From: Malachius bipustulatus
Lineage: Eukaryota > Arthropoda > Insecta > Coleoptera > Melyridae
DNA: 64,000 nucleotides
Direction of reading: 5' to 3'
Assembly: GCA_910589415.1 (NCBI GenBank)
Contig: OU342637.1
Span: forward strand, 37,292,162 to 37,356,161
In this document: positions 44,626-56,299 of the stretch, piece by piece
How positions within the stretch are numbered: the stretch's first letter is position 1
How the letters are laid out: each line of letters starts with the position of its first letter
The notes under the pieces: model-generated
The model's database searches: none
Seen by the model: only the letters and a program-made list of their open reading frames with translations
What the model was told of the DNA's origin: nothing
Translations under genes and position numbers: made by a program

Positions 44626-45895
44626 AGAATGAATCGTGAAAAAGTTTTTTTTTCATCTACTTTTTAAAGCAGATCCGTGTTCAAGCAATAATAGTAACTA
44701 AACCTAGTTTGGAAGTAAATTTCACTAAGTAAATGTCAGAGCAGGTGTTCGGGAAGTTTCCCTTCTTCAACCCCTAGCCCTAACGGTAATAACTCTGAGT
44801 CATTAGGTGCTAATAACCACCCTTTTACCGAATCAACCCTTTCGTTTGTCTAATAATATAACGGAACGGATGTTTTTATTTGATAACTCAACGCACGGTC
44901 CAAACTCCGAACAATTGTAAGGTATAATTATAGGGCGTTCCACTATCATTCATTATAACGCAGTAGTAATTTATTTTTGTTATACTTACCTACTATAATA
45001 TAACAACATTAATAATACGGGTCCTTTGTAATTTGTGCGAGTAGTTCGTTGACCTCCCAAAATTTATCCTGCAATAATAATAATTAGAAAGATATCTTTG
45101 CTTCTCTGCTCTTGAAATGGGATATTCATATATGTACTTGGGTACCTATACGAATAAGAGAATCGGAGCGTGTTAGTGGAATACACCAGGTAATCGTGTG
45201 TGTTTAATATCGGAACAATGAGGGGACTTATTGGTCCCCGGCGGTCTTGTATGCAGGCACGGCAGACTGGCCCCATAATTGCCGCCCCATTTCCTTCGAG
45301 AGGGTTCCCATCGCATTGCACCGCGGCCGTCGAATCGCTCGGGGGGGACGTCTATCGATCCACCCCGCCGACTTGACTAATGTGTGTATACGTAATGGTT
45401 ACCTGGTTACGGGAAGGGCAGGGAAAGTGATGGAGTTAGTTCCCCCCTAATTTAATTGCAAATCGAGTTCTACTTTTTACTGCGAAGCGGGGGGACCGAC
45501 CGGTGATAGAGTCGGTAGATAATGCGATGAGAAAAATACGCCGACGAGTAACTTTTTCCTCTTCCTGAATTCCTGAAACGGTCCGAGACGCTTCACTCGA
45601 TTCGACGATTTGTTTTAAAAGTTACGTTATTTCAACATTAAACATAAATAATGACAACTTCACTGATTACCTGACTCCTGCCTGCCGAACGCGTTCCTTA
45701 TATAAACGGCAGATGACTTTCTCGAACGTCGGGTGTCGCGAACCGGTGACTTTCGCGAGCAACTGCTATTAAATGTAGTTCGCGTGCAGTAGAGTGTAGA
45801 TTTTGATTCTAACAGGGTCAGAATTGACGTTCTCTAAATTCTCGTTAGAATTCTCTAAATAATTCCAACACCTCTTTTCGAGGACATCGTAACGA
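44626..45895. other. Non-coding DNA with a GC-rich patch
   Basis: 45225-45560 is GC-balanced to GC-rich, unique and without a supportable exon. The rest is AT-rich. Confidence 0.35.
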
Positions 45896-45904
45896 ACGTT
45901 TTCG

Positions 45905-47060
45905 GTTGTTCTCGTATTTTGTAAGAGGGCTTCCATATGGCTGGCTTCAATTGAAGACATTCCTATTTCTATCATCCAGAGTTTATCTGCCATTTTTGAT
46001 ATTTTTACTTATAAAAAGTCTTTTCGAACTCCAAATCTTATGGAGCTCTTCGTCTGAACAACACTCTGTTTTAAAGTTCGTTTTTTTCTTCTGTCGTCTG
46101 GAGTTTATCTATAATTTGATTCTTGGAAAAAATCAAAAGAAAAAAGGCGTCTTCTAGAACGAATTTACCATATCTCGTCGTCTGAAAATCGTCCAAACTT
46201 CTTTCTCTCCTATCGTCCAGAGTTATTTTATTCGAAATTTAAAAACGTCGCCTGGAACTTAAAACTCTAAGTAGTTCCTCGTTTGAAGATCGTCCAAAGT
46301 TTGAAGTTCGTCTTTCTATTGTGTCGTCCAGAGTTTTATAAAAAGTCGTCTAGAACTCCAAATTTGATGTAGCTCTTCGTTGGAAAATCCACGATTTGAA
46401 GTTCGTCCTTTTCTCTTCTGTCGTCTAGAGTTTATCCAAAATTTTGACTCTTAGAAAAAGACAAAAACGCGTCTTCTAGAACGAATTTATTGTAGTTCGT
46501 CGTCTTTCTCTTTTATCGTCCAGATTTTATCTTTTATTCAACATATATAAAAAAACGTCCAGAGTTTAAAGTTCGTTTTTCTCTTCTGTCGTCCAAATTT
46601 ATCCAAATCTGTCAAAAAAAACTCCAAATTTGACGTGGTTCTTCATTTGAAGACCGTCCAGAGTTTGAAGTTCGTCTTTCTATTCTGTCGTCCAGAGTTC
46701 TATTAACAAGTTGTCTAGAAGTCCAAATTTAAAGTAGTTCTTCATTTAAAGATCGTCCAAAGTTTGAAGTTCGTCTTTCTATTCTGTCGTCCAGAGTTTT
46801 ATAAAAAGTCGTCTAGAACTCCAAATTTGAAGTAGTTCTTCGTTTGAAGATCGTCCAAAGTTTAAAGTTCGTCTTCCTCTTCTGTCGTTTCTGAGTTCTA
46901 TTAACAAGTTGTCTAGATTTCCAAATTTGAAGTAGTTCTTCATTTGAAGAACGTCCAAAGTAGTCTTTCTTCGTTCTTTCTCTGCTGTCGTCCAGAGTTT
47001 TATATAAGTTGGTCTAGAAGTCAAAATTTAATGCAGTTCTTCGTCTGAAGATCACCCATG
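45905..47060 (+). repeat. ~98-104-bp tandem repeat, GTCGTCCAGAGTT motif (about 10 copies)
   Basis: The unit GAAGATCGTCCAAAGTTTGAAGTTCGTCTTTCTATTCTGTCGTCCAGAG(split across lines here as adjacent motifs GATCGTCCAAAG, TTTGAAGTTCGTC and CTGTCGTCCAGAG) recurs with AACTCCAAATTTGAAGTAGT and TCTTCNTTTGAAGA. GTCGTCCAGAG boxes at about 46321, 46428, 46687, 46785, 46882 and 46985 are about 98-104 bp apart. The core 46.60-47.03 kb is the best preserved. On the minus strand the units read as repeated frames, which I regard as a by-product. Confidence 0.9.
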
Positions 47061-48900
47061 GAGTGTGATAACTTACTAATTGGTTAGACTCTCGACCGGG
47101 GTGGGGGGGAAGGGTTGCATTTGCTCTTGCTTACATCTTGCTGCGTCAGATTTTTAATTCGGGCTTAACACAGAGTTAAGTGCAAAATCTGTAGCTTTAT
47201 TCAGCTGTATTCGACTATAGATAAAACGTTTGAGGAAAAAATCGAAAGAACATGACTATAAACAGGTAGGAATCAACAAAAATGATTCAAAGTTACCAAG
47301 TGAAGACCCAAAAAAGAGTCGCTTGATAATTTGATTACGAGAGATAAATGAGGCGCAGAACCGTCATATTGGAACCATCCAGATCCAGAACTAAAGAAGA
47401 CCTTCTGCCTTGATTGGTGGAAGTGATAAAGATCCCTGGTTTCGACACCAAAAATTGCGATCACCTGGGTCTTCACCTTTAACTTCGTCGGCTTTTTTAT
47501 GGAATAAAATTTCATTATATTTTAACTTCTAGCAGCGTCACTTCCCATAAAAACGCTAGTAAAAACGTTTCTCTAATTTGATCAGATTTTCAGGAAAGAC
47601 CACTAAATTTTCTACAGCTTTTGGGCTTTTGGTATCTAAAGACCCAGGTAAGGTTTTTTTTCGAACAACTTTACTTAGGAACAATTTAGAGAGTTGGGGT
47701 TTTTGGTTTTTGGCAGACGATTTTATATCTGAAGGTGTTTTAACCATCTAGAAATTCTGATAAGTTGTGATAAGAAATTGCAGCTTAAAGATCTTAAAGT
47801 GTATTTGATAATAATTAAGCGAACATCAGCAAGTCAAAGCGAATAATTTTCATTACACATGACCTCGACGCTCGGTGCCAGTAACCGGAGCGCTCTTTCT
47901 GTGTTCTGCGAGTAATTTAGGAAATTATTTACTCTAATCTAACTTGGAATCAAGTTAGAGACCGACACGAGTGACACGAACACGACAGAAGAGCAGAGAA
48001 ATGAATAAAGTTGTCACAGCAACGTCCTAGCTGGCACTGATGAGAACTGAAACTATAATATAGTGGTGGTAGAGATGCAGGATCCAGGCCGAGGATCAAA
48101 GGGGATGACCGGAAGTCTAATGAATGAACTTATTATTAAAAAAAAGTTGAGGAAATTTGCAGTCAGTTTGTTGCCGAGTGAGGAAGTGTAACGTAATCAG
48201 ATACGGATAGTTACCATGGAGTTCATGCACGTCCACTATAGTTAATTGATGATGTAACTTCATAATTCCACACTTTGAGGGATCAAATTCAATAGCGCCC
48301 CGGCCCGGAGTGAGTATAGTTATGCCGGGAGGAAATTTAATAGCATGTGGTATGCGGTGTACGGAAAAGTTTGTCACTGCCGGTATTGTGATGGGTATGG
48401 TATACCTACCTGGAACCGGAAGATACGAGTACATAGTATGAAACCTGCCAAGCGCAAAGCCGTATCCTACCTACGAGCCCATTACAAAAAGGCAGCGTAA
48501 CGCCGAAACTATTTTTAATTTACTTTGTGCCGGTCGTTGATTACGTCACATATGTAATGTGGATCGAGTCATGCTTGACCTCCTATAAACGGGCACCAGC
48601 AACAACACATGGACGGGTGGCATTGTTTTATTATTGCCATTCATTCGGGAAGGATTTTTTAATGATCGGCTTGACAGCGATTAGAATCTGCATGCACGCA
48701 CAGTTGCTCGAGTAATTCTTCCCGTTTCTTCTTCTCTACTTTCTTTTCTCGCATCTAATTTGAATATCGGAGAATTTACCGCTTAATGAGAGTTTTAGGT
48801 CGGTAATTATTTAATTATTCATGATCTGGTTACTTCATGCGGTTGGTCCTATCTGGTAGATCTGTTAATGGTGTGGGTCCTGACCTGAATTAGCGCTTTT
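47061..48900. other. Non-coding DNA, no feature seen
   Basis: Unique sequence, GC-balanced at 48280-48620. No supportable exon or repeat array. Confidence 0.4.
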
Positions 48901-49035
48901 TTTTTGAAGATTTTCATACCCAAGTTAAGTCAGCCACGCTTCGGCCAGCCACGCTTTCGGCCAGGAAGAGGAACTTCGAATAATATCCAGCAAAATATAT
49001 ATATTTTTTCGTTATTGACGGCTTGAATGGAAAAT

Positions 49036-49190
49036 ATATACAGGGTGGGCCACGGTATACGAAACGGAAGATTATGACCGTGTCGCTGGATTTTAGGATC
49101 TTTTTATTTTTGGAGTGGATAGAGACCCGGCAGAAGTACGTTTTAAAATTATATTCATAATGTACAGGGTGTCCCAAAAGCATGTAACAT
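49036..49190. mobile_element. Two CAGGGTG-type MITE ends
   Basis: ATACAGGGTGGGCCACGGTA (49039) and GTACAGGGTGTCCCAAAAGC (49164) are typical TA-flanked CAGGGTG termini of mariner/Tc1-type MITEs. AGCACCCTGTATAATC at 51300 is in the opposite orientation. No complete element could be paired between them. Confidence 0.45.
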
Positions 49191-49519
49191 ATCAAAGTTA
49201 TGCTTTTTTAAATGGAATGCTCCTATGTTATTGCATTTTTAGATTGTCTGAAAAAAGAAAATAAGATTGGCTTTTACAGTTGGTGTTTAAATTCAGAAGT
49301 TTTTGAGTTATAAACAAGTGAAAATCGTCATTTTTCAAGTTCAAGGCCCTGTACAACGAAAACGGCTGAAGATAGAGAAAAACGGCTTACATGTCCCTTT
49401 TTTAACTTTTTATGTATATCTATTTTTTTTTTGTTGATAATAATGAATATTATCACCTATAACATTTCGGACTTTTTTAGCAAATTTTCACAAAAAAAAT
49501 TGATTTTTCAGTTTTTAAA

Positions 49520-50560
49520 GTCCGTGGCCGAATGCGTGGCTGGCCATTTATTTTAAAATTTTGGGCTTCTTTCAGCAAGATTTCTGCCAGTATTTTTTCA
49601 GTTTCTGAAGTCCGTGGCTGAAAGCGTGGTTCGCCATTATTATGAATTTTTTGAGTTTTTGAGCAAAATTAAAACAAAAATCACATTTTTCGCTTTTTTA
49701 AAGTGTGGCCGAAAGTGTGGCTGGTCATTATTATAAAATGTTGTAATTTTTCAACAAAATTTCAGCTGAAATGATTTTTTTTAGATTATTAAGTCCGTGG
49801 CTGGTCATTATGATTAATTTTTTGACTTTTTTGAGTCAAATTTCGGCAAAAATGATTTAATCAGTTTACTCAGTCCTTGGCCAAAAACTCGCCTGGCATT
49901 TATTATGAATTTTTTGAATTTTTGAGCAAAATTATAGCAAAAATGACATTTTTCAGTTTATGAAGTAGTGGCCAAAAGCGAGGATGACTATTTATTTTAA
50001 AATTTTGGGCTTCTTTCAACATAATTTCTGCCAGTATTTTTTTTCAGTTTCTGAAGTCCGTGGCCGAAAGCGTCGTGGGTCGCCATTATTATGAATTTTT
50101 TGAGTTTTTGAGCAAAATTAAAACAAAAATTACATTTTTCACTTTTTTAAATTGTGGCCGAAAGTGTGGCTGGTCATTATTATAAAATGTTGTAATTTTT
50201 CAACAAAATTTCAGCTGAAATGATTTTTTTAGATTATTAAGTCCGTGGCTGGTCATTATGATTAATTTTTTGACTTTTTTGAGTCAAATTTCGGCAAAAA
50301 TGATTTAATCAGTTTACTCAGTCCATGGCCAAAAGCTCGCCTGACCATTATTATGAATTTTTGGAATTTTTTGAGCCAAATTTCAACGAAAAGGATGGAC
50401 TTTTTTAAGCAGAATCGCAAAAATGATTTTTTACCATTTCTCAAGTCCATAGCTGAAAGCGTGTTTGGTCATTATTATAAAATCTCGGATTGTAAAAAAA
50501 AAATTCAGCAGATATGATTTTTTTTAGAAAGTGGATGATAGCGTGGCTGGACGAAGCATG
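49520..50560 (+). repeat. ~105-115-bp tandem repeat with ~444-bp higher-order unit
   Basis: Units share GTCCGTGGCCGAAAGCGTGG, CTGG[TC]CATTATTATGAATT and TTTTGAGCAAAATT. The block 49549-49890 is repeated almost exactly at 49993-50335 (GGGCTTCTTTCAGCAAGAT and GGGCTTCTTTCAACATAATT at an offset of about 444 bp). A four-unit higher-order duplication therefore happened recently on top of an older array. Outlying units lie at 48920-48960 (reverse sense) and to 50555. Confidence 0.9.
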
Positions 50561-50599
50561 GCTAACTTGACTTTGGTGATTTTTATCTTCCGGTTTTGG

Positions 50600-51200
50600 A
50601 AAAATTAAATGATTTTTTTCTTCTTTTAAATCCTGTAAAAAATCAAACTAGCCGATCATCACAAAAAATCCGAAAAGTTTCTAAATTTTATTTTTCAAAT
50701 AACCAAAGAAGAAATATCAAGATCATTTTTGATAACCCATAACAGTGCTATTTTGGAAAAATTATAAAATGACGCAGTATCCTTGGATTTTCCAAGACTA
50801 TTTTATGACGTAAGAGAAGATGGCTTCAGTTTTAAGCAGATTTAAGGGACATTCCCGAAAATGTGGGTCGAAAAATCGTCCCATTTTCACAATAATCACA
50901 AATAATCGTCTATAATAGCTGCTTTGGTGAGGTTAGTTGATTGCAAGTTGAATGATGTCATCCTGGGACTTTTCCAGACTATTCTATAACAGAAAAAGCT
51001 CTACGAGAATAGGGCTCCGGTTTGAACAGATTTTGGTAACTTTTCCGAAAATTGTGCCGAAAAATCGTCAGAACCTCTTCGATCATTGCTCTGGTTGGGG
51101 TGTAGCCATTTATGTGTCATCATCCTTGCTTCAAAATGCTTCATGCTTTTGACTACAAAATGCTTCAGGAAAAGATGGCTCTGGTTTAAAACGTCGGGTA
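50600..51200 (+). repeat. ~190-bp duplication, GGTCGAAAAATCGTC-type units
   Basis: CCTTGGATTTTCCAAGACTA ... ATGACGTAAGAGAAGATGGC ... GAAAATGTGGGTCGAAAAAT (50780-50880) resembles CCTGGGACTTTTCCAGACTA ... AACAGAAAAAGCTCTACG ... GAAAATTGTGCCGAAAAATC (50962-51070), offset about 185-190 bp. A third weak copy may start near 51165. Confidence 0.6.
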
Positions 51201-51925
51201 AATCGGTATGACCAATAAAAGCATGACCAAAAGACACAAGACACAAATTTGCAAAATCAAAATTTCTACATAGAAATAAATAGTTACAATAATTCTACAG
51301 AGCACCCTGTATAATCTTCGTGCAATAGAAGAAACATTTCCCATCAATTGACACACTTTTTTCAAGCAATTTAAATCTAGAACAACCTTTTTTACAATTT
51401 TTCGATCTCCTATAGCGAGGAAAGCGAGCAAGCTTAAGAAGTTCCAATGACAACCTAAATTTCCAGATAAATAAATCACTCGTTCTTCTGCGTTTGTCTC
51501 GCGGCGGGAGCCTTGAAGAGCAACAACTTACGTAAAAAGAGTCGTGACAGTAATCGAGCTGTACATTTAGGTACCCACAATTATTTTAATTAATCTTCCA
51601 CGAAGCCAATTTAATTCCCAAGATGACGACGAGCGCTTAGCAATGGAGGCTTGTCTGTATACAAGTTTTTTTTCTTCTTTAAATTAGCATTTTATATTTC
51701 TTATCCTCTTATTGTTGTAAATATTGTAACGAATATCACTCTATTCTCGTAATTAATAGATTTACAATTTTCATTGCTTCATTGTTCATGACTTCATTGC
51801 TCTAACGCACATCTCAGTTGTTCAATCTGATCCAGCAGAGTCTAGATTCTGACTATAGCAGATCGCACATAGAAGAAGAAGAACATCAACAAAGCAGTTG
51901 ATTTCGAGCGATTTCGTTAAAAAGG
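51200..51925. other. Non-coding DNA, no feature seen
   Basis: AT-rich sequence with the MITE-like end at 51300. No gene is supported. Confidence 0.4.
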
Positions 51926-51929
51926 GCTT

Positions 51930-53000
51930 GAAGAAAATTAGATCTAAACTTGAACAGTAGCAGGTTTTTCTATCACCTGTTTGGAAACAAGTTCCTTCTA
52001 AAGAGTGGGCTGTTTTTTTTAGCGATAGATTTTGGGATCTTCTTTCTACCATCTAAATCACCCCTATCAAAAAGACCATCAAAGTTATCTGCAAAATTCA
52101 ATCACCTTGCATTACAGCACAGAAAATCTGGAACTATAATAACCAAGTTTTAGAGTAGAAGCGTCTTATCAGTGATAATAGGTTTTAGGATTGGGGTCTT
52201 TTTCCCGTCGCTAGACAAATTGAAATGTTTGGAGAAAAACAAAACAATGGTTCACAAAATCCGAGATTTGGATCAAGTTTTTGAGTAGGTAGAAGCGTTT
52301 TTCAGTGTTGCATATACTTTGGGGTCTTTTTTCGACGTTGGAGGGACTAAAATGCACAAAGTCTCTGACAAAAAAAATAAATCAATCGTCACAACAAAGA
52401 TCCTCATAAATTATCTGTCCAACCTGATTATGCAACGCAAAATCCGGGCCTAAAACCAAATTTATAAGTAGGTCCCGTTGTGCTGGGGTCTAGAAAAAAT
52501 GCAATGGTCAAAAAGACCCCAAAGTTATCTACGAACCTTTCTTTGTCCACTACAGTTCCAGAACGCAAAATCTGGGACAGTGGCTAAATTGTGGAGAAGA
52601 AAGGTTTTCTTCAGAGATGGATTTTGGGGTATTTTCGCCGCTAAATTTTGAGTAGCGGCATTTTCTTCAGAGATGTCTGTAGAAAAAATATGTTCAGAAG
52701 ATTTCCGTAATTATCTAAGAGCCTCCCTCTCTGATAAACCTGCTGATTACAGAACGCAAAGCCTGGTACTTGGGCCAAATTTTTGACCGAAGCGTTTTCT
52801 TCAGAGATGGGTTTTCATTCCTTGCTGCGCTTAAATCTAATGGGATCCAGAAAAATATTGCAATGGTCAAAAAAATCCTCCTAATTATCTTATACCTCTC
52901 TTTGCCAATCCTCTTACAGAACGCAAAGCCTGGTACTTGGGCCAAATTTTTGACCGAAGCGTTTTCTTCGTAGATATGTTTTGGGTTCTTTTTGCAAATT
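51930..53000 (+). repeat. ~150-180-bp tandem repeat, GAAGCGTTTTCTTCAGAGATG motif (about 7 copies)
   Basis: Units contain CAGAACGCAAA[GA]CCTGG, GGCCAAATTTTTGA, GTAGAAGCGTTTTCTTCAG and GATGGATTTTGGGGTCTTTT. Copies lie near 52140, 52270, 52450, 52585, 52770 and 52945; 52765-52800 and 52935-52970 are near-identical (CTGGTACTTGGGCCAAATTT). Inverted relatives are at 44.05-44.42 kb. Confidence 0.85.
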
Positions 53001-54290
53001 ATTCCATTTGTACATCACATGCTACCTTCGATAAGGACGAGCCTTTGGGTCTAGTGATTTATTCCTACTTAAGATTTTTTAAGCCTAGCCAACTTGGTTA
53101 ATTTACGTTTTACTTCTAATCTCCATAGAGCAGTTACAGTCGATTTCATACCGCTACTTGGCTTTAAAAAGTACCATTAAAAGTCATAAGTTAACAGGCG
53201 AAAATCATAGCGAAATTTATTTCACTTTTAACCCCGCGATCAGACCAATTTTGATCCTTTCATGTGTGATATATTGACTTTCGTTGGTGCCACAATAACT
53301 CTTCCAGTTGTTGACAGATTCTGATGAAATTCACTGTACATGTATCAATCCTTGCAGATTTATGTTGATTCAATCGACCGGTATGAGGCCGGATGATAGA
53401 GCATTGCTGAAGATTTTTTAACAAATTTCCATCAGATTGCTTCTAAATTCTATTAGAGGTCACATTTGATCGTAACAATTAAGGCTGCTCTTTCTCCTTA
53501 TTGTACCTGGAAATGGAAAGCAAAAAGCTGCCTTTTTATTACACGTTTAAGTGGTCGCCATGAATGTAATCTGCATAATAAAACAAAACGAAAATTTCCC
53601 AGATGATTATGACGACGGAGCTGGCGCACGAGCTGGGAAACCCACGCCGCTTCAATAAGTAAACGCACAAAAAGAGTCCTCGCGTGCGTGCCTCGTTTAC
53701 TCTACTTGTCCACATACCGGACTGACATCATTATTCTCACGTTTTCAACGAGATGTGAATAAAAAAAAATGTAACCGTCCCGACGAAAAGAGAATTACTG
53801 TCCATCCTCTCTTACAAGGATTAAAACTTTCACTTTTAGACTTTTAGACTTTCGGACTCTAAAAGGACCTAAAAGTTGCGACTCGGAAACCGAACCGGGA
53901 ACCTTTTTATTGCACATTTCGGGGGGAAAGAAGTCCTGGTACATTAGCCCTCGAACGGGATTAGGGGTGCACTCGAGCGACCCTTGCGCTATCGACCGAA
54001 TTATGTTTTATGCCCTAATAAAAGTTTTATACTTATGATGCGGACCCTCGGTAATGTTATCGATAAAGAATGAAGTTATCGCGACTTCCGAATCAATTTT
54101 TAAAGCCGTTTCGGGCAGAGAAGCTGAAGCCGTATACAGGGCGAAGGGACAAGGGTTGCCTGACGACAAGGGTGACGACGACGGTCGAATTAAATTTTAA
54201 TTTTTATATTTTGCGTCAGTCACCGTCACCGCTAGTACGATGAGAGAGAAATCAATTTTTAATTTCAATTTTAACTCTGTGGAACCCTTT
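53001..54290. other. Unique non-coding DNA
   Basis: GC-balanced patches at 53600-53760 and 53860-54240. No supportable exon. It may hold regulatory sequence. Confidence 0.35.
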
Positions 54291-54329
54291 TCTGGACAAA
54301 ATATTCATCCCAGAGGGAATCAAACCTTC

Positions 54330-54502
54330 ATTAAAGCACGAAACTCTGATTGAAATCGCTTAACCAGAAGAAGCTTTAACAAGAAAAGGGTAGCATCCAA
54401 AAAAGGACCCTGAGGAACACCAACTTGAAATCGCTTAACCAGAAGAAGCCTTAACAAGAAAAGGGCAGCATACAAAAAAGGACCCTGAGGAACACCAATT
54501 GT
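54330..54502 (-). repeat. 81-bp tandem duplication with the RT motif GVPQG in frame
   Basis: Two near-identical 81-bp units on the minus strand. Each reads GVPQGPFL[DY]A[TA]LFLL[KR] followed by LLLVKRFQ, and because 81 = 27 codons the frame is kept through both. GVPQG[SP]-[IVF]-L-x-x-x-LF-L is the pattern of reverse transcriptase in non-LTR retrotransposons. It belongs to the same sequence theme as the arrays at 28.65-32.9 kb. No YxDD box follows, so it is a fragment, not a working polymerase. Confidence 0.8.
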
Positions 54503-54953
54503 CTTCCAGCCCGATGCTTGTATTTCCAAATAGTGACGTAGTGCACTTCCAGGAATTCTGGCTCTTGACTTTTCGGACGGACTGTAGCATCCTGTATTGG
54601 ACCCCAGGAACCAGTCAGTGCCTCGTACGCTCTTCCAATTGGGGTCGCTTGGACAGGGATCGATTGTTGAGTAGTGAATGTAGTAGGTACGAGTAGATAA
54701 GAGAGGATATACTATTCAGTTCCATCTAGTAAATGAGAAAATGTTTTGTGTGAGTATTTCTTCGGTTAATTGACCTAAATTAAATTGAACCGAATCCAGA
54801 AACATAAAATCCAACTCTCGTTTAACGGAATTGAAATGCGAGTGGGTCTATTTGGAGCACAACAAGAAACATTAGCGTCAATTTACCCAATTAATACACA
54901 GAAGGAGCAATCAATAAAAATGGCTCTTCTCCTAGTAACGAGAGAAAACTTAC
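54503..54953. other. Non-coding DNA, no feature seen
   Basis: No exon or repeat recognised. Confidence 0.35.
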
Positions 54954-55209
54954 AAGTAGTGTTAGTGTCTAATGAACTTGAAAGTTCTGCTGCAGTACAA
55001 TTATTACTATTACCATTAACGCAAAGCGAATTATGCATAGTTTGCGACAAGGTTAAACCGTCGTGTAAATTGATCCCCAGATGAGGTAAATACGTATCCA
55101 AGGTGACTTGATAATGGAGACATGAATATAGATCACATTCCAAATTATCCACAAATGAAGAAACAATATGATGGATTACTGGATGGATTATTATCATACA
55201 AGGCCTCGT
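54954..55209 (-). CDS. Speculative minus-strand exon (85 codons), family unknown
   Basis: On the minus strand the acceptor TTTTTTCATTCAG|ACGAGG is followed by an open frame beginning TRPCMIIIHPVIHHIVSSFV, then LECDLYSCLHYQVTLDTYLP and ending SSSLDTNT-T at a good donor T|GTAAGT. The frame holds several Cys residues but no domain I know. An adjoining minus-strand frame just upstream (about 55262-55440) contains MLTVLSGVGGAAAAGFGANM and ends at a stop. Both could be bits of a decayed or unrecognised gene, or chance. Confidence 0.15.
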
Positions 55210-55651
55210 CTGAATGAAAAAATCATTCTTGAATTACTGTTCAAGCTGACCCAGTTAGCTCCTGGCACTAGCAGTCAAATCGATTCAAGGATGAAACAAT
55301 GTCAGCAAGGGGGAGGATATTTGGGGCATATTCGCACCGAATCCAGCAGCGGCAGCTCCACCAACGCCACTGAGCACAGTCAACATCTGAACGTGACTTG
55401 AGGTATAACGAACTGGCAAATATCTCAGGTGAGAGATGGAGCCAGTCTGCAGGAATAGATAATCTGCTCAAATATTTAACGCGAGGTGAAATATTATGAA
55501 AATCCGCAGCTTGCGAAATGAATCTAACGAATCAAGTTGAGACGGTATTTCTAGTGTTGAAGAGCGGCTTCGATAGGACGGTGACACACCTCATTTTTCT
55601 CTCGAGACATGCTAATTAGAGCCGTTGCAGACATGAAGAATTGGCTGTCTT

Positions 55652-55675
55652 ATATTATTATTATTATTACATGCT
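55652..55675 (+). repeat. (TTA)n microsatellite
   Basis: A run of TTA/TAT triplets shortly before the 174-bp tandem repeat. Confidence 0.8.
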
Positions 55676-55744
55676 TAAAGTATGCTCTTCTGAGGAATTT
55701 CTAGTCGTTCCAGTTCTGGTTTTCGTTCTGGCAACAGCGCATTT

Positions 55745-56275
55745 TTACAAATTCAACGATGAAGTTGACGACGAAATAAAAGCGCGTTTGTTTCGAGAAG
55801 ATTCAAGAAATGAAAAGAAGGGCTCGATTGTTCTGATTGGCGGCCTAGAAGCGAGGAAGTCACCTCTCTAGTTCTAATATGTCTACACCGCTTTAGCGGA
55901 AACAAGCAATAGCGCTAGGAGTTTCAACGATGAAGTTGACGACGAAATAAAAGCGCGTTTGTTTAGAGAAGATCCAAGAAATAGAAATAAGGCCTCGATT
56001 GATCTGATTGGCGGCCTAGAAGCGAGGAAGTCACCTCTCTCTAGTTCTAATATGTCTACTCCGCTTTAGCGGAAAGAAGCAACAGCGCTAGGAGTTTCAA
56101 CGATGAAGTTGACGACGAAATAAAAGCGCGTTTGTTTAGAGAAGATTCAAGAAATAGAAAGAAGGCCTCGATTGTTCTGATTGGCGGCCTAGAAGCGAGG
56201 AAGTTACCTCTCTCTAGTTCTAGTATGACTAGAGCGCTTTAGCGGATAAAAGCTGCAGGGCTAGGAGTTGAAGAC
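55745..56275 (+). repeat. 171-174-bp tandem repeat, three nearly identical copies
   Basis: TTCAACGATGAAGTTGACGA starts the copies at 55752, 55923 and 56097, followed in each by AAAGCGCGTTTGTTT, GGCCTCGATTG (or GGGCTCGATTG) and GGCGGCCTAGAAGCGAGGAAG. Each unit ends in TAGTTCTAATATGTCTACNCC and CGCTTTAGCGGA. The second and third are the most alike; a truncated relative follows to about 56300. A frame reads FNDEVDDEIKARLF and LIGGLEARKSPL before a stop. The hairpin-like CCGCTTTAGCGG sits at the end of each unit. Recent, and without a recognised function. Confidence 0.92.
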
Positions 56276-56299
56276 GAACTAAGTGCGCTTTTGTGATGG

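Noticed and set aside
46779..47024. Minus-strand ORF with repeated RRTLNFGRSSNEELLQIWSS phrase
   Set aside because: The repetition follows the ~98-bp DNA units; no domain or independent coding signal.
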